Shown: positions 17,818 through 27,900 of the stretch, piece after piece
Numbering within the stretch: position 1 is the stretch's first letter
Layout: each line of letters opens with the position of its first letter
NCBI RefSeq assembly: GCF_003671495.1
Contig: NZ_RCHN01000022.1
Coordinates: 62,001-126,000, forward strand
Length of the DNA: 64,000 nucleotides
Direction of reading: 5' to 3'
DNA from: Ketobacter sp.
GTDB taxonomy: Bacteria; Pseudomonadota; Gammaproteobacteria; Pseudomonadales; Ketobacteraceae
The notes under the pieces: model-generated
Seen by the model: only the letters and a program-made list of their open reading frames with translations
What the model was told of the DNA's origin: nothing
Database searches by the model: none
Made by a program: the position numbers and the translations under genes

Positions 17818-18570
17818 ATGGACGATGTTAAAGACCAGAAAAAGGAAAACAAGGCGTTGTTTGCACCCAGCCGCAGATTGGAATGGTCCGCGCCGTTTCG
17901 CTGGCTGAAATTGGGTTGGGAGGATTACAAGAACGCCCGCCAATTAAGCATTGCCTATGGTCTGTTTTTCGCGGTGGGTGGTTTGCTGTTGTCCTCGTTA
18001 GTGGTGCGTTATTCCAGCACCATTTTTTTGTTCAGCGTGGGCGTGTTCTTTATCCTGTTGGGTCCGCTGATGGCATTTGGACTCTATGATGTTCCCAGGC
18101 AAATTGAGCATGGTGAGAAACCGACACTGAAGCATTCGTTGTGGCAGATCCGCAATAGTGCACCCAATCAGTGGATCTTTGCGGTCGTGGTGTTTGTGCT
18201 TGCGTTGATCTGGATGCGGGCGGCCACCATTATCCACGTTTTCTATCCGGAAGGGTCAGAGCCTACGCTCGAAGAGCTGCTCACTTTTTTTGCGGTGGGC
18301 ACATCGGTTGGAGCGTTTTTTCTCGGGTTGGTTTTTGGTATCAGTGCGTTCTCGTTGCCCATGATGGTGGATCGCAAAGTGGATGCCATCTCGGCTTCTT
18401 TATCCAGCCTGGGCGCCGTGATGAATAATATGTGGGTGTGTGCCCTGTGGGCGTTCCTGATTTTTGCGTTGGTGGTGTTCGGTTTTGCTACCGCGTTTCT
18501 GGGTTTTATCCTGGTGCTGCCCGTGATTGGCTATGCAACCTGGCACGGTTACGAGGATGTATTGGAGTGA
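17818..18570 (+). CDS. DUF2189 integral membrane protein
   Basis: A 250-residue protein with about six hydrophobic segments: AYGLFFAVGGLLLSSLVV, FLFSVGVFFILLGPLMAFGL, WIFAVVVFVLALIWM, VGAFFLGLVFGISAF, MWVCALWAFLIFALVVFGF and FLGFILVLPVIGYATW. The WLKLGWEDYKNARQLSIAYG leader, the GLYDVPRQIEHGEKP loop and the final GYATWHGYEDVL are those of the DUF2189 family, whose function is unknown. A CAGGGGT Shine-Dalgarno precedes the ATG. Likely cotranscribed with the cyclic-nucleotide-binding gene. Confidence 0.88.
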   Translation: MDDVKDQKKENKALFAPSRRLEWSAPFRWLKLGWEDYKNARQLSIAYGLFFAVGGLLLSSLVVRYSSTIFLFSVGVFFILLGPLMAFGLYDVPRQIEHGEKPTLKHSLWQIRNSAPNQWIFAVVVFVLALIWMRAATIIHVFYPEGSEPTLEELLTFFAVGTSVGAFFLGLVFGISAFSLPMMVDRKVDAISASLSSLGAVMNNMWVCALWAFLIFALVVFGFATAFLGFILVLPVIGYATWHGYEDVLE

Positions 18571-18594
18571 GCCAGGCAAGGGGAGCGGCCCGGC

Positions 18595-19533
18595 TCATTT
18601 GTTTCCCTGCAGGGCATTGAAGGCGATCAGCTCTGTGAGTTTGGGGATCAGTTGTTTGGGAAAGTCGTGGCCCATACCCTGAATCAGTTCCAGCTTCGCG
18701 TGTTTGATGGCCTTGGCGCTGGCTTTGCCGCCTTTGCAGTGCACCAGCGGATCATGGGTGCCGTGAATGATCTGGGTCGGGCTGTTGATCCGTGATAGCA
18801 AACGCTTGAATCCACCGGTGGCAATGATGGCGTGACTCTGGCGCAGGTAACCTGCTGGCCGATAGGATCGATCGTAGTCTGCCGCCATGCGTTCCAGCAC
18901 TTCAGATTCCGGGGTGGGAAATTTGGGGCTGGATACTTTTTTCCAGAACTGCAGGGACCGTTTGATGGCGGTCTCTTTATCATGTCCTTTCTTGACGCCG
19001 TAGCCTGCCAGATTCAACAAAATATCCCAGCGCGGCAGTGGCAGGCCCGGTTCGTTGGTGGTGGACATAATGGACGTCAGGCTCAGGGTGCGGTGGGGGT
19101 GGAGTGCGGCAAACAGTTGGGCGATCATGCCTCCCATTGAGGCTCCCACGATGTGGGCCTGGCGAATTCCAAGTGCATCCAGCAGCCCTGCCGTATCACT
19201 CACCATGTCATAGAGGGTGTAGTTGCTGTTGATGGGCAGACCCAGGCGTGAGCGCAGTAAGGCATTGGGCAGGTCCGCCCGCAGGCCGCTGTTCACTACG
19301 GCCGACAAGCCGATATCCCGATTGTCAAAACGGATCACCCGAAAGCCTTCGTTGACCAGGTTGTCCACCAGCACCTGGGGCCAGAGGGTTAACTGAGAAC
19401 CCAGCCCCATAATCAGGAGCAACGGTGGGTCTTCCTGGTAGCCCTCGTCCTGGTAGTGAATCTTGATGCCGTGGGCCAGGGCTTCTCCCCGGCGGACAGT
19501 GTGATGTGGGCTAAATGCGGCCTTTGCTTCCAT
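18595..19533 (-). CDS. Alpha/beta-hydrolase fold protein
   Basis: A 312-residue serine hydrolase of unknown substrate. It shows the oxyanion region LLLIMGLGSQLTLWP, the nucleophile elbow GASMGG, a probable acid in IHGTHDPLV and the catalytic histidine in GMGHDFP, with FDNRDIGLS after strand 4. It is similar in layout to carboxylesterases and hydrolases of the DhaA/EstB kind, but no closer call is justified. The start at 19533 overlaps the ubiG end by 23 bp; an in-frame ATG at 19548 is also possible. It lies last in the run ppnN-ubiG-hydrolase on the reverse strand. Confidence 0.88.
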   Translation of the reverse strand: MEAKAAFSPHHTVRRGEALAHGIKIHYQDEGYQEDPPLLLIMGLGSQLTLWPQVLVDNLVNEGFRVIRFDNRDIGLSAVVNSGLRADLPNALLRSRLGLPINSNYTLYDMVSDTAGLLDALGIRQAHIVGASMGGMIAQLFAALHPHRTLSLTSIMSTTNEPGLPLPRWDILLNLAGYGVKKGHDKETAIKRSLQFWKKVSSPKFPTPESEVLERMAADYDRSYRPAGYLRQSHAIIATGGFKRLLSRINSPTQIIHGTHDPLVHCKGGKASAKAIKHAKLELIQGMGHDFPKQLIPKLTELIAFNALQGNK

Positions 19534-20272
19534 TGTTCGATGTTCCACCGTGGGTGGCTGCCAGCATGTAGCTGACGGCAGTGGATTGAGTTGTGGCGTA
19601 TGTCTTGGTGAATGGGTTTAACGATACCCCTGTCTGCCATACGGTGTCCAGATTATGGGTCTTTAACAGGGTGTGCAGGTTGGCGGGGGGCACAAACTTG
19701 CGCCATTGGTGTGTTCCCCGTGGTAGCAGATTAAGGATGTATTCGGCACCCACAATACCGATCAAATAGCTCCGGATCGTGCGGTTAAACGTGGAGATGA
19801 ACATGGTGCCCCCCGGCGCCAACCGCTGGCAGCTGGCGGCCAGGAAAGCATCCAGGTTGGCGACGTGTTCCACCACTTCCATGTTGAAAACCAGATCAAA
19901 ACGTTCATCCAGGGAATCCACTTCCTGGTGCAGGTAACGGATGTCAAGTCCGCTGCTGGCTGCGTGTTGGCGTGCGATCGCAACATTGTTTTCGGCCATA
20001 TCCAGGCCTGTTACCTGGGCACCCAGGCGGGCCAGGGATTCCGATAAAATGCCGCCGCCACAGCCAATATCCAGCGCCGTCACCCCGTTGAGCGGTTGTG
20101 AGTGTGCTGCATCAACAACACCCCGTTGTTGCAGTACATCCAGGATCACCTGCACCCGGAACCGGTTCAGCAGGTGCAAGGGCCACATGGGCCCTGTGCT
20201 GTCCCACCAGGTGGAGGCCAGCCGGTTGAATTGCGCAATCTCTTTATCGTCTGTGGTGCCTGGTGATGTCAT
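19511..20272 (-). CDS. ubiG: Ubiquinone biosynthesis O-methyltransferase UbiG
   Basis: Performs both O-methylations of ubiquinone synthesis. From the ATG at 20272 the protein is 253 residues. It shows the N-terminal EIAQFNRLASTWWDSTGPM, SAM motif I ALDIGCGGGILSE, EVVEHV after motif II, and the UbiG signature EYILNLLPRGTHQWRKFV, thought to mediate membrane-lipid contact. The ATG overlaps the ppnN stop in an ATGA arrangement, indicating translational coupling. The C-terminus runs about 10 residues past E. coli UbiG into the hydrolase start. Confidence 0.96.
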   Translation of the reverse strand: MTSPGTTDDKEIAQFNRLASTWWDSTGPMWPLHLLNRFRVQVILDVLQQRGVVDAAHSQPLNGVTALDIGCGGGILSESLARLGAQVTGLDMAENNVAIARQHAASSGLDIRYLHQEVDSLDERFDLVFNMEVVEHVANLDAFLAASCQRLAPGGTMFISTFNRTIRSYLIGIVGAEYILNLLPRGTHQWRKFVPPANLHTLLKTHNLDTVWQTGVSLNPFTKTYATTQSTAVSYMLAATHGGTSNNGSKGRI

Positions 20273-21645
20273 GTCACCACTCGGTAGCAAGGCGTATAGG
20301 TGCTGGTACCGATTTTCATGCGGTTCTGGCTTACGAAGGTTCTCAGCAGCATGTCCAGGGCCTGCATGATTTCCGGGTCACCACTCAGTTCGAATGGACC
20401 TTTTTCCCTTATCTGGATCAGACCCTGTTCCTTCACGTTACCGGCCACGATGCCGGAAAACGCCCGGCGCAGATTGGACGCCAGCGTGTGAATTGGCTGA
20501 TCTTTCCGCAAATCCAGCTTGGCCATGGATTCGTGGGTGGGCTCGAATGGAATTTGCAGATCCGGAGGAATGTCCAGCTTCCAGTTAAAATAGAAAGCAT
20601 CTTTTGAGTTGCGGCGGTATTCCAGCACCTGATCAGCGCCCTGGCGTACGGCGCGGGCCACTTCACTGCAATCAGCCGTGATCACCTGGTAGCAGGATTG
20701 GGCTTCTGCACCCAGCGTGGAACCGATGAATTGATTGATGGTATCAAAATAGGCTTTGTTGTCAGCGGACGCAGCGAAGATCAGGGGCAGGGGGATTTCC
20801 CGATTGGTGGGATGCAGGAGCACACCCAGAATATACAGAATTTCCTCCGCGGTACCGACCCCGCCCGGGAACACAATGATGCTGTGGGCGACCCGGACAA
20901 ACGCTTCCAATCGCTTCTCGATATCGGGCATGATCACCAGTTCGTTGACAATGGGATTGGGCGACTCGGCGGCAATGATGCCCGGCTCTGTAATGCCGAT
21001 GTAACGGCGGTTTGGTATATGTTGTTTGGCATGACCGATGGTGGCTCCCTTCATGGGGCCTTTCATGGCGCCGGGACCGCAGCCGGTGATGATGTTCATA
21101 TCCCTGAGCCCCAGTTGGTAACCCACCTCTTTGGTGAAGTCATACTCCTCGCGGCTGATGGAGTGACCACCCCAACACACCACCAATGGATTGATATCGC
21201 CTTTGCGTACGATGTTCGCGTTGCGCAGGATGTGGAAGACGGCATCCGTGATGCCATCCTGGGTGGTGAGGTTGAAGCGGTCGGAGTTGCGGATCTCGTT
21301 GGTAATGTAGACCACATCCCTCAACACCGAGAACAATTGTTCCCGGATACCCCGTATCATCTTGCCATCCACAAAGGCGGAGGCCGGGGCATTGGAAAGC
21401 TGTAATTTGAGCCCTCTGGCCTGGCGGATAAAGCGGATATCGAAATCCTTGAAGTGCTCCATGATTTCGCTGGTATCGTCCGTGTTGTTGCCGGTGTTGA
21501 GTACGGCCAGGGCACAACGGCGGAAGATTTTGAACAGCTCAGCATCAGTCTGGTTGACCAACTGGTTCACCTCAGTGGGTGAGAGCAGCTCCAGGGCCGC
21601 TTCCGGAGACACCGTGGTAAAAGGAACTTTATCGATCTCGGTCAT
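20269..21645 (-). CDS. ppnN: Nucleotide 5'-monophosphate nucleosidase PpnN (YgdH, LOG family)
   Basis: Cleaves nucleoside monophosphates to ribose 5-phosphate and a free base; in E. coli it binds (p)ppGpp. The 458-residue protein from ATG 21645 begins MTEIDKVPFTTVSPEAALEL. The central lysine decarboxylase-like fold carries VVCWGGHSIS, GCGPGAMKGPMKGA and the family motif FPGGVGTAEEILYILG. Regions before and after match the extra N- and C-terminal domains of PpnN, absent from small LOG proteins. It is translationally coupled to ubiG. A 152 bp region upstream separates it from divergent pgm. Confidence 0.94.
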   Translation of the reverse strand: MTEIDKVPFTTVSPEAALELLSPTEVNQLVNQTDAELFKIFRRCALAVLNTGNNTDDTSEIMEHFKDFDIRFIRQARGLKLQLSNAPASAFVDGKMIRGIREQLFSVLRDVVYITNEIRNSDRFNLTTQDGITDAVFHILRNANIVRKGDINPLVVCWGGHSISREEYDFTKEVGYQLGLRDMNIITGCGPGAMKGPMKGATIGHAKQHIPNRRYIGITEPGIIAAESPNPIVNELVIMPDIEKRLEAFVRVAHSIIVFPGGVGTAEEILYILGVLLHPTNREIPLPLIFAASADNKAYFDTINQFIGSTLGAEAQSCYQVITADCSEVARAVRQGADQVLEYRRNSKDAFYFNWKLDIPPDLQIPFEPTHESMAKLDLRKDQPIHTLASNLRRAFSGIVAGNVKEQGLIQIREKGPFELSGDPEIMQALDMLLRTFVSQNRMKIGTSTYTPCYRVVT

Positions 21646-21797
21646 GTGGAATTTGCGTCCTTGTTGAAGTAGGGATGCACGGAAAGGGATGCAATGTAGA
21701 GCCAATTATTCTAGGATCTAGTGAGCGATTTGCCCCTTAACTATAGCAGTTTGGGGTTTCAATTTCTGTATCATGCACCTGGGGATGTGAACTGACA

Positions 21798-23432
21798 ATG
21801 GATATTCAGGCAGTAGCGACGCAACCATTCGACGGGCAAAAACCTGGAACTTCCGGTTTGCGCAAGAAAGTTGATGTTTTTCAGCAGCCGCATTACGTGG
21901 CGAATTTTACGCAGGCCATTGTGAACGCATTGTCACCGGAGCAGCGCGGCCGTCTGGTGGTGGGTGGCGATGGTCGGTATTTTAATGCCGAAGCGATCCA
22001 GGTCATTTTGAAAGTGTTGGTGGGCAATGGCATCCGCGAGGTCCTGGTGGGGGCCGATGGGATACTCTCCACTCCGGCTGTTTCCAATCTGATTCGAAAA
22101 AGTAAAGCGGATGGTGGCATTGTGCTTTCTGCCAGCCACAATCCCGGTGGTCCCGGTAAGGACTTTGGCATCAAGTTCAACAATGCCAGTGGCAGCCCTG
22201 CACCGGAGAACATCACCCAAGCCATTTATGACCAGACCCGTTCCATCAGCGAATACCAATGGGCGGATCTGCCGGAACTCAAACTGGAGGCGGGTTCCGA
22301 GTACACTTTCCTGGACACCAAAATTCGTGTTGTGGACAGTGTGGATGACTATGCCGCCTTGATGCAGACCTTGTTCGATTTTGACCGGATTGGTGATGCC
22401 ATTCGCTCAGGAGGGCTCAGTGTGTGTTTCGATGGCATGCACGCGGTGACTGGCCCTTATGCCCGCAGGATTTTTGGCGATCTGCTGGGCGTGTCCCAGG
22501 ATCGGTTGTGGAATTGTGATGCGTTGACGGATTTTGGCGGTGGACATCCGGACCCGAACCGGGTGTACGCGAAGACCCTCTACGATTTTATGATGGGGGA
22601 GAGCGCCACGGATTTGGGTGCGGCGTCGGATGGGGATGGTGACCGCAACATGATCATGGGGCGAGGGGCGTTTGTCAGTCCCAGTGACAGCCTTGCGCTG
22701 ATCGCTCAACACCACCAGAGTATTCCCCAGTTCAAGTCCGGTTTGGTGGGGGTGGCCCGTTCGATGCCAACCAGCACGGCGTTGGATCGCGTAGCGCAGC
22801 ACCTCAACATTTCCTGTTATGAAACCCCCACCGGTTGGAAGTTTTTCGGCAACCTCCTGGACCAGGGCCTGGTGCGCCTGTGTGGAGAAGAGAGTTTTGG
22901 GACCAGCGGAGATCATGTGCGGGAGAAGGACGGTGTTTGGACGGTGCTGTGTTGGCTGAGCATCCTGGCGGACAAGCAGGTTTCGGCTCAGGAGTTGCTT
23001 GCGCAGCATTGGACCAGCTTTGGTCGCAGCTACTACTGTCGACATGATTACGAAGGCCTGGACGCGGATAAGGCCCAGACCATCATCGATCAACTGGCTG
23101 GCGCTAAGGGCAAATTGTTGGGGCGCAAGATGGGGGCGATGTCAGTGGCGGATGTGAACGTATTCCGCTATGAGGACCCGGTGGATGGTTCTGTGTCCGA
23201 AAACCAGGGTGTGCGGGTGGTGTTTGATGATCATTCCAGGGTGGTGTATCGACTGTCCGGGACTGGCACGGACTCGGCGACGCTGCGGGTTTATCTGGAG
23301 CAGATCGAGCGGGATGCGCAGAATCAGGGGGCCGATGCCATTGTCTACAACGAGTCTCTGGGGCAGTTTGCCAACGACATTGCCGATATCCAGGCAACCA
23401 CCGGCTTGTCTGAGCCCACCGTAAAGACCTGA
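21798..23432 (+). CDS. pgm: Phosphoglucomutase (alpha-D-glucose phosphate-specific)
   Basis: Interconverts glucose 1- and 6-phosphate, linking pgi and galU encoded later in this window. The 544-residue protein is of the long PGM1-like type. Active-site phosphoserine loop: VLSASHNPGG near residue 113. Metal loop: DGDGDRNMI. Sugar-recognition loop: GEESFGTSGDH. Phosphate-binding loop: RLSGTGTDSATLR. The N-terminal QPFDGQKPGTSGLRKKV is diagnostic. GGGGATG precedes the start. It stands alone, divergent from ppnN. Confidence 0.96.
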   Translation: MDIQAVATQPFDGQKPGTSGLRKKVDVFQQPHYVANFTQAIVNALSPEQRGRLVVGGDGRYFNAEAIQVILKVLVGNGIREVLVGADGILSTPAVSNLIRKSKADGGIVLSASHNPGGPGKDFGIKFNNASGSPAPENITQAIYDQTRSISEYQWADLPELKLEAGSEYTFLDTKIRVVDSVDDYAALMQTLFDFDRIGDAIRSGGLSVCFDGMHAVTGPYARRIFGDLLGVSQDRLWNCDALTDFGGGHPDPNRVYAKTLYDFMMGESATDLGAASDGDGDRNMIMGRGAFVSPSDSLALIAQHHQSIPQFKSGLVGVARSMPTSTALDRVAQHLNISCYETPTGWKFFGNLLDQGLVRLCGEESFGTSGDHVREKDGVWTVLCWLSILADKQVSAQELLAQHWTSFGRSYYCRHDYEGLDADKAQTIIDQLAGAKGKLLGRKMGAMSVADVNVFRYEDPVDGSVSENQGVRVVFDDHSRVVYRLSGTGTDSATLRVYLEQIERDAQNQGADAIVYNESLGQFANDIADIQATTGLSEPTVKT

Positions 23433-23506
23433 CGCAGTTGACTTGACGGGGCGGGGTGGTTTCAACACAATCCGTCTCTCATTGATTGAGGATTGATTAC
23501 AATTGT

Positions 23507-23794
23507 ATGAAGACAAGTGAGTTGACAGGTCGGGCGCTGGATTACGCCATGTACAAGCATGCCTGCAAGGTATCCGGCAAGAATCCAACAGATGCCGAAT
23601 TCGATCAAGGCTATAAAAGCGGGCAGTTCCACTTTCATCAGGATAAGGCGTTACTGCTGGATCTGGTGGAGACATACAAGATCAATACCCAGTATCTGGC
23701 GCAGGAATGGCTCGCTTCTACGGCGCAAGGCAGCTCCTGGGGGGAGACGCCCCTGGTGGCGGTCTGCAGGCTGGTTCTGACCCTCAATCGATAA
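23507..23794 (+). CDS. Small phage-type protein, DUF2591-like
   Basis: A 95-residue protein beginning MKTSELTGRALDYAMYKHAC and ending with SSWGETPLVAVCRLVLTLN. Both ends match the pattern I know from DUF2591 proteins, which are small phage proteins that start with a TSELTGRALDWAV-like segment and end with a P-L-A-R motif. The middle (DQGYKSGQFHFHQDKALLLDLVE) is divergent. Function is unknown. The start at 23507 is preceded only by a distant GAGGA. It sits 93 bp before the DUF2806-like gene, and no other phage genes are close. Confidence 0.7.
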   Translation: MKTSELTGRALDYAMYKHACKVSGKNPTDAEFDQGYKSGQFHFHQDKALLLDLVETYKINTQYLAQEWLASTAQGSSWGETPLVAVCRLVLTLNR

Positions 23795-23887
23795 CCGGGC
23801 AGAATCTCAGCACTGTGGGTAGGGGATTGCTATACTGACTTATTGCATAGACCTTGTTCAGAATCAAACGCTTGATTGAGGCTTTGG

Positions 23888-24928
23888 GTGAGTCATTCTT
23901 TACTTAGAATTCAACTGCTTAAGAAACTCTGGGTGCACCTGACCCCACGAGAGGTGTTTGGGCTGTCGTCGCCGGACAAAATCCAGCGGGCAGGCCAGTC
24001 TCTGGGGGAGGTGCGCCGTAGTGAGCTGTCCCACATTCTGAATGTCGAGCGTCAACTGCATGAGCTGCGGCGGGGCCATGCCACTCTGGATCCATCCGGC
24101 AAGATCATCCGCTCCGCCGAAATCCGTGATATCCGTGAAGTGAAGTTCGCCTCGATCATCGAGAGCAGTGAGCAGGTGGAGGTCGAGCAACAGGCCCTGC
24201 CGGACATCGCCAAGCTCATCGACAATGCGGTGGAGGTTAATCGTTATGATGCTTTGGAGCGAATGCTGCGCTTGCAGAAGTTGGTGCTCCTGACGGAACG
24301 TATCATCCTGGGCCTGGAGCTGGCGGAAATCGACAAGGGCGCGCTGGATCGCCGCTGGTTTACCCGCTGGAAACTGAATGCTGGTGAGGCCTCCAACGGC
24401 GCGCTCCAGCAGTTGTGGGCGAGAATCCTGGTGCGGGAGCTGATCAATCCCGGCACCACCAGTCTGCGGGCGCTGGAGCATCTGTCCTGTTTCAGCCTGG
24501 AAGACGCGGAAGGGCTAAGTAAGCTAGGGGCCTGGGTGTGTGGTGATTTTATCTACCGCAGTGCCTTGCAGGGGTTGCCCCGTGAGTTCGATATGGACCT
24601 GTTTGAACGCCTTGAAGAGCAGAACATTCTGCGGGGCGTGCACGGTAAAGTCCTGAGCAAAACCCTGTTGAGCCAGTCTGAATCCCACTTTGTGCATGAG
24701 GTTACTCTGGCTGATAAAACAATCAGGATTGAGTCACCGCAACCGCGCCCAGAACTCCATGTGCCGGCTTACATGATCTCGAGAGTTGGCCGGGAACTCA
24801 TCAGTTTGGTGAGTGTGGCCGCGGATGGCGCCTATCTTGAAGCCATGGTGCAGGATCTACATGCCCGGGGCATGAGCGTTTCGATAGCCCAGCAGCCTGG
24901 CCGCTCCAATCACACCAATATCATCTAA
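23888..24928 (+). CDS. DUF2806-family protein of unknown function
   Basis: A 346-residue soluble protein. The N-terminal helices (KKLWVHLTPREVFGLSSPDK, RRSELSHILNVERQLHELR) and the central RRWFTRWKLNAGEASNGALQ followed by LWARILVRELINPGTTSLRALEHLS match the DUF2806 layout, with its conserved D-W-x-x-x-W and LW-x-RIL motifs. Members occur in prophages and as stand-alone genes, and the function is not known. The GTG at 23888 follows GAGG; TTG 23876 is in frame too. The C-terminal region FVHEVTLADKTIRIESPQP could be a beta module. It is followed by the large DUF1631 gene. Confidence 0.78.
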   Translation: MSHSLLRIQLLKKLWVHLTPREVFGLSSPDKIQRAGQSLGEVRRSELSHILNVERQLHELRRGHATLDPSGKIIRSAEIRDIREVKFASIIESSEQVEVEQQALPDIAKLIDNAVEVNRYDALERMLRLQKLVLLTERIILGLELAEIDKGALDRRWFTRWKLNAGEASNGALQQLWARILVRELINPGTTSLRALEHLSCFSLEDAEGLSKLGAWVCGDFIYRSALQGLPREFDMDLFERLEEQNILRGVHGKVLSKTLLSQSESHFVHEVTLADKTIRIESPQPRPELHVPAYMISRVGRELISLVSVAADGAYLEAMVQDLHARGMSVSIAQQPGRSNHTNII

Positions 24929-24976
24929 TACCGTAAATTCCCTACGTTTTTCCCAAAACTTACTAAACTTACAAAA

Positions 24977-27900
24977 ATGACTAATCAGTTGGTTTGGGGT
25001 GTGGTTGTGGAAAAGCGCGAGTTGTCTCCTGACAGAGTTGATATCGACGCCGTCCTGAGCTTCGGAGAAAGCGAAGGGGATCTATGCAAAATCAAAGAAT
25101 ATGATCAGGAATCGGTGATCGTTTCGATCCCGGATCAGCGCTATCTGCAATTTATTCAGCAGAGTGTGACCGAGCTTGAGTCTATAGTGACCGTGACGTT
25201 CAAAGCCAGAACCCGTTACGTGGCATTGGACTGTATCGTATTCAAAAAGAATGCGGCTGAACTGAAGCTCAAGTTTGTACATCCGAATCCCAATAATCAG
25301 GAATGGTTCAAGCAAGCGGTGCAGGCCAGTGAGCAGAGCAAATCCAGTGAAGCACAAGGCAGTCAGGATCTGAGTACGAAAAATCTCGCCGCTGCGAAAA
25401 AATCCAACCTCATCAAGCTGACTAATGGCCGCGCCAAAGCCTTTCTTGAAGATCGCTTCGGTGATTTCCTAACGGTGCTTAACGAAACCCTGCTGAGTGA
25501 CGCTGAAGTTCAGAGCAATGATGCCGCACAACACCAGTATTTTGATGCCATCGCCGGCTTTAAGAAGCTGGCCCCCCGCATGTTGAGCCAATTTGAAGGT
25601 GCGATTTCTGCGGATGCCTCGGATGTGGCGAATGGGCGTTGGCGCCCCAAAGATAAAGAAATGCGTGAGGACAGTGATGCGGCTTTGTCGTTGGTGGAGA
25701 AAGATGAGTTTGAAGACTGGCTGATCGTGCGGGTGGCAACTTCCCGTACGGAATTGCAGTTCCGCGACATATTGATTGAACTGCAGTTGCGTCTTGATGT
25801 GGCGTTCGGCGGGGAGGGTGGTGGACGCATCTACAATCCTTACGGACCTTCCGCGTACTGTCACAGCTTTTACCAATGCATCCGCCCTTTGCGCCTGTCC
25901 CATAAAGTGGAACGCCTGGTGTTCAAGGTTTTCCAGGAACGCATCCTCTCCGATCTGGGGACTTTGTATAAAGCGCTCAACAACATACTGATTGACGCTG
26001 ACGTGCTTCCTGACATTAATGTCACCAAATACCTGGCCAACCAGGCGTTCAAAAACCGCAACGGAAAAACCACTCAACAGCCCACTGAGACAGTCAGCGG
26101 ACAGGATCAGGCCGAGGCGCTGACCAATCTGAGTAGTGCGGCGAGCAATGCAGCCACTGCAGGCACCCCCGGGTTGGACAGCAGTATGGCAGCGCAGGCG
26201 GCGTTGGCTAGCACTGCGGCGGGTTCGTTCAGCTCTGTGCAGGAAGGGCTCGCCCGGGCGCGCAATGCCTATTCCACTGCCAGCCGGTTATGGCGTTTAC
26301 ACAGCGATCAGTCCAGTGGTGATGCGGCGCCGGCGCGAAATGAATCTCCGGAAATGAACGCCAGCATCGCCAACGAGTATAACCAGGCCCTGCAATCGGT
26401 GCGCAGCCAGGTCGTGGAAGGGGTGGCGAACCTGGATTCGCCGGGTTCCCTGAAGCACTATATTGCCCAGGCCGCTGGCTCCGGTTCTCCGCTTTCGGAG
26501 CAACACTTGCAGTCAGCCGATATGGTGGAGACGCTGTTCTCCAATATTGTGGAAAGTGATCGTATTGATCAAAGTCTGCGGTCGGACCTGCGTAAGCTGG
26601 AAGTGCCCTTACTGGAGGTTCTGCTCAATGATCCGTCCTTGTTCACCGCCGATTTCCACCCCGCTCGCCAGGCAGTGAACTACATTGCTCTGTTGTCTGA
26701 TCGAGGCAGCATTAATCTAAATCAGAACAAGCCGGTTATTCGGGAATGCATCAATGAGCTGGTGAATACCGGGTGCAATGATGCCGCAGGCATGCAGCAG
26801 GTGGTTGAAAGGCTTGATGCCCTGGTTGAGAAAGAACGTAAGCTGATTGAGCGCAACCTGAGTCGTGTTACCGAAGCCTGCAGTGGCCAGGAAAAGGTCA
26901 AGATGGCCAATGTCACGGTTGAACGCGAGCTGCAGCGGCGATTGGAAGGCACGCCAATCCCGGTGGCCATTCTGCATTTGATTGATAACGGATGGCGCGA
27001 TCTGATGCGTTTGTGTTATTTCCGTGAAGGTATGGGAAGTCGAGCCTGGGACATGACACTGATCGTGATAGATCAGCTGTTGTTACGGTTGATGCCGGGC
27101 GCGTTCGACGCTGAAAAGATTCTGTTCAAATCGGAAGAATTGATCAAGTTGATTCGAAAAGGCTTGTCCAAGGTGGAGAAGGGCGGCGGCAACGCCGGAT
27201 GGGTGGTGTCTGAGCTGGATAATCTGCTGCATGGTGAAGCGGGAGAGAAAGTGCCTGTCTCCAGCTACACCGGCCAGCATGGCCTCGAGGAAAATCAGTC
27301 GCAGCGCCTGGAGAAGCTGGGCGTTGCCGATGATGATAAATCGGTACACCGCTGGATGCGGCGCGCCAAGAGCCTGAAAGAAGGGCAATGGCTGGAATTT
27401 GATGTTAATACTCCAAAGTCGGTTTTGAACCAGTTGGCCTGGATTTCAGAACAGTGTGATCGCTTTGTGTTCGTTAATCATCATGGCATGAAGGTGCATG
27501 ACATTTCGCTGGAAGAACTGGCACTCAAGTTGAAGACCGGAGACGTTCTGGTGTTAAGCGACGAAAGCATGCCGGCGGTAGAGAAAGGCTTGGATGCGTT
27601 GATCCAGAAGATATACGACCAGCTGGCGTTCGACTCTGCCCATGATCAGCTGACCGGCCTGAAAACCCGCAAGGAGTTCGAGCGCTGCATCGCGCAATCG
27701 GTTGCCAGAGCCAAGAAAAACGACACCTATTACGTACTTATTTTTGTGGATATCCTCCAGTTCAAAGTCATCAACAACACCTGTGGTTACGAGGTCGGGG
27801 ATAATTTCCTGCGTGAGATCGCCAATCGCATCAAGAGTGTTGTGTATGAAGAAGCCATGATCGGGCGCATCGGTGGGAATGAGTTTGGTGTTCTGATCCC

